Origin: Akkermansia sp.
Lineage (GTDB): Bacteria > Verrucomicrobiota > Verrucomicrobiia > Verrucomicrobiales > Akkermansiaceae
Assembly (NCBI GenBank): GCA_017398765.1
Contig: JAFQEY010000055.1
Span: forward strand, 1-64,000
Length of the DNA stretch: 64,000 nt
Direction of reading: 5' to 3'
Shown here piece by piece: positions 62,125 through 64,000 of the stretch. The position numbers and the translations under genes were made by a program. Under the pieces are notes generated by a model. That model did not search any database and was not told where the DNA came from. It saw only the letters and a program-made list of their open reading frames with translations. Each line of letters starts with the position of its first letter. Positions within the stretch are counted from its first letter, which is position 1.

Positions 62125-63852
62125 ATGCTGGAGGCTCGCAATATATGCCTTGAGGTCGAATCCGGAGGAGAATCGGTGCACTTGCTCAATCAGGTGAGCT
62201 TCTGCGTGCCTCCCGGACATTTTGCGGCAATTGTCGGCCCGTCCGGTTGCGGGAAGACAACACTGCTGAAAGCCATTGCCGGAATAAAGGATACGACAGA
62301 TGGTTCTTTCTACTGGTGCGGGCGAGATTTGGCCGAAGATGGAGATTTTGAACCGGGGGAGATAGGCTATGTACCGCAGTTCAGTATTGCTTATGATGCG
62401 CTGACGGTGGATGAGTGTGTGGAGAATGCTGCGCGCTTGCGCACCGGTTGCAGTGGGGAAGAGCTGGATAGTCTTATCGACGGCGTGCTCTGCGAGACGG
62501 GGCTGGATGGGATATCCGACCGCCCTGTAAGCCTGCTTTCCGGTGGGCAGAAGCGGCGTTTGGCTTTGGCCATGGAGCTGGTGTCACACCCGCATGTGCT
62601 GCTGTGCGATGAAGTAACCAGCGGCCTTGATCCCCGCTCTGAGCAGGAAATTGTGGAACTGCTGCACAGCCTCAGTCGCCGGGAGGGGCGTATCGTTATC
62701 TCCGTGACGCATGATTTATCTCAGGCTGCGTTATATGACAGCATCATGGTGATGAACGGCGGCTATCTCGCTTACCATGGCCCGGCAGCCGTGATGCCGC
62801 ATTATTTCAGCGCAGAACGCATTGAGGATATCTATGGGCGCCTGCCGATGCGGGAACCGGAGAAATGGCATGCCAGCTGGCTCTCCCACCGCGAGGACTA
62901 CTACGAGCGTCTGGAGCAGGAGCATGTGGAAAAATACCGCAGTCTCGGCGTGCCCCCGCCACCAGTCACGCCGCAAGAGGATGCAGCGGTGGCTGCGCCC
63001 GCCCCATTCCTCAGCCAGGTGCTGACCATGCTGCGGCGGCGTTTTACGTTGCTGTACCGAGATCGGGCTCAGTTGCTGCTGCAAGTGACCATGATGCTTG
63101 TATTCCCGATACTTGTGGCACTTTTTTCCGGCAAGGGGCAGGAGCAGCTGCTGACGCTGGCAGATTCCGTGAGCAGTGATATCATGGCAGAGGTGCAGGC
63201 TCAGCAGGAGCAGGCAGAGGTGCGGGCGCGTGTCGGTTCAGCCGTTTCGGGTATCATCATGTTCCAGGTTATTCTGCTGGGGCTGATGGGGGCTAACAAT
63301 GCGGCGCGTGAGGTAGCGGGAAACCGCCTGATTCTGGAAAAGGAGAAGTTTGCCGGAGCCTCCCCCGGTGCATACGTGCTCTCCCGCATTGTTTACCTGA
63401 GCCTGTTGGTTCTGGTGCAGAGCGTGTGGATGTTTGCTTTTGTTCAGTATTGCTGGCCGCTGCGGGGAGATGCCATGAACCACCTGTTGTTTCTGGTACT
63501 GGCCAATGCTGCCATGACCGCCGTTTGTCTCGGTATTTCCGCCAACTGCCGCACACCGGAGCAAGCTTCATTGCTGAGTATTTATCTGGTTGGTTTCCAG
63601 CTGCCGCTTTCCGGGGCTGTTCTGGCATTGCCGGAGACCGTTGAGCGTTTTACCCAGCCTTTTATTTCTGCATACTGGGCATGGAGCGGCAGTGTGCAGG
63701 GTGGGCTGGATTCTGAGGTGCTCAAGGCGGTTAACAGCATTGTTCAGACCTCGTTCTCCCCGGTGCATCTCTGCCTGTCGGTACTGGGAATTCATGTTGT
63801 CGCGGGGCTGTTGCTGGCATACATCGGCGTGCGCCGTACTTTCTGGGATTAA
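62125..63852 (+). CDS. ABC transporter, ATPase fused to membrane domain (ABCG-like)
   Basis: 575 residues. The ATPase comes first: IVGPSGCGKTTLLKAIAG (Walker A), LLSGGQKRRLALAMEL (signature), VLLCDEVTSGLDPRS (Walker B and D loop) and SVTHDLSQAAL (H loop). About 295-575 is an ABC-2-type membrane domain with six helices (RRRFTLLYRDRAQLLLQVTMMLVFPILVALF onwards), and ends VVAGLLLAYIGVRRTFWD. The order ATPase then permease in one chain is that of ABCG transporters and suggests export of a lipid or hydrophobic compound by a homodimer. A soluble loop at about 235-290 is rich in Glu/Pro. The substrate is unknown. Confidence 0.9.
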   Translation: MLEARNICLEVESGGESVHLLNQVSFCVPPGHFAAIVGPSGCGKTTLLKAIAGIKDTTDGSFYWCGRDLAEDGDFEPGEIGYVPQFSIAYDALTVDECVENAARLRTGCSGEELDSLIDGVLCETGLDGISDRPVSLLSGGQKRRLALAMELVSHPHVLLCDEVTSGLDPRSEQEIVELLHSLSRREGRIVISVTHDLSQAALYDSIMVMNGGYLAYHGPAAVMPHYFSAERIEDIYGRLPMREPEKWHASWLSHREDYYERLEQEHVEKYRSLGVPPPPVTPQEDAAVAAPAPFLSQVLTMLRRRFTLLYRDRAQLLLQVTMMLVFPILVALFSGKGQEQLLTLADSVSSDIMAEVQAQQEQAEVRARVGSAVSGIIMFQVILLGLMGANNAAREVAGNRLILEKEKFAGASPGAYVLSRIVYLSLLVLVQSVWMFAFVQYCWPLRGDAMNHLLFLVLANAAMTAVCLGISANCRTPEQASLLSIYLVGFQLPLSGAVLALPETVERFTQPFISAYWAWSGSVQGGLDSEVLKAVNSIVQTSFSPVHLCLSVLGIHVVAGLLLAYIGVRRTFWD

Positions 63853-63872
63853 CAATTTAAGCATGTTATAAT

Positions 63873-64000
63873 ATGGCAAGAAGAAGTAAACGCAGACGCC
63901 GCAGGGGGAATTCCAACCTGCCGATGCTGCTGGGAGGCATAGGTGGGGTGCTGCTGGTAGTGATTGTTGCGGCACTCGCTCTCAAGCCGGCGCGGGAGGG
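63873..64000 (+). CDS. Membrane-anchored protein, N-terminal part (continues past window)
   Basis: Open from ATG 63873 to the right edge, about 42 residues seen. A strongly basic start (MARRSKRRRRRG) precedes one membrane helix (LLGGIGGVLLVVIVAALAL), so the basic end stays in the cytoplasm and the rest is probably outside. A TATAAT lies immediately before the ATG (63867-63872). It begins 20 nt after the ABC transporter stop and may be in the same transcript. Too little is seen to assign a function. Confidence 0.65.
   Translation, partial: MARRSKRRRRRGNSNLPMLLGGIGGVLLVVIVAALALKPARE

Overview
The window looks like a stretch of chromosome from a Verrucomicrobiota bacterium, most likely a gut member of the Akkermansia group. 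This is inferred from gene content: a MurC-MurB fusion, many GYF-type and secreted housekeeping-like proteins of unknown function, a sodium-pumping methylmalonyl-CoA decarboxylase operon suited to propionate formation, and start codons that mostly lack a Shine-Dalgarno sequence. No rRNA, CRISPR array, transposase or integrase was seen.

Layout. 1-5.5 kb: end of a transketolase gene, an acyltransferase-3/SGNH surface-modifying enzyme, a RgpF-like glycan protein, a prepilin peptidase and a tRNA-Leu with an unusual AAG anticodon. 5.6-10 kb: DUF456 protein, typA/bipA, two secreted proteins. 9.9-14 kb: a rearranged ligA locus, in which a chimeric ligA with an AT-rich 3' end is followed by a Zn-ribbon/BRCT gene and by what looks like the displaced original ligA 3' end; a second tRNA-Leu (UAA) precedes ligA. 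14-19.6 kb: Nudix hydrolase, two small lipoprotein-like genes and the mmdA-D-C-B operon. 19.7-29.5 kb: a secreted GH-like protein, ROK kinase, RNA methyltransferase, FNT-like channel, gamma carbonic anhydrase and mfd.

29.9-42.7 kb is the most unusual region: eight tightly spaced same-strand genes, probably one operon. They encode four proteins that begin with GYF-type adaptor domains (one of them fused to a PrsW-type intramembrane protease), a P-loop GTPase with its own GYF-like segment, zinc cysteines and a nine-residue tandem repeat, a protein whose N-terminus resembles GAP1-N2 (GTPase-associated protein 1) with a membrane helix and coiled coil, a 910-residue TPR/coiled-coil membrane protein, and a secreted Sel1/ankyrin protein. 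By family logic this is a membrane-associated GTPase system related to predicted NTP-dependent conflict systems; its trigger and effector are not evident. 43-53 kb: DUF486, a YbjN-like protein, an OmpR/histidine-kinase pair divergent from a second three-gene envelope operon (zinc ribbon/helical repeat, transglutaminase-like, thioredoxin-like), and a CstA-type transporter. 53.6-64 kb: a 3D-domain protein, a murCB-ddl-ftsQ cell-wall operon, an MFS transporter, a second acyltransferase behind a pair of palindromes, ribosomal protein bL25, an ABCG-type transporter and a partial gene.

Many sigma70-like promoters (TTGAC-type -35, 16-18 bp spacer, TATAAT-type -10) can be read. At least nine place the -10 box only 6-9 bp before the start codon, which predicts leaderless or nearly leaderless mRNAs; this fits the scarcity of Shine-Dalgarno sequences and helps to decide several starts.
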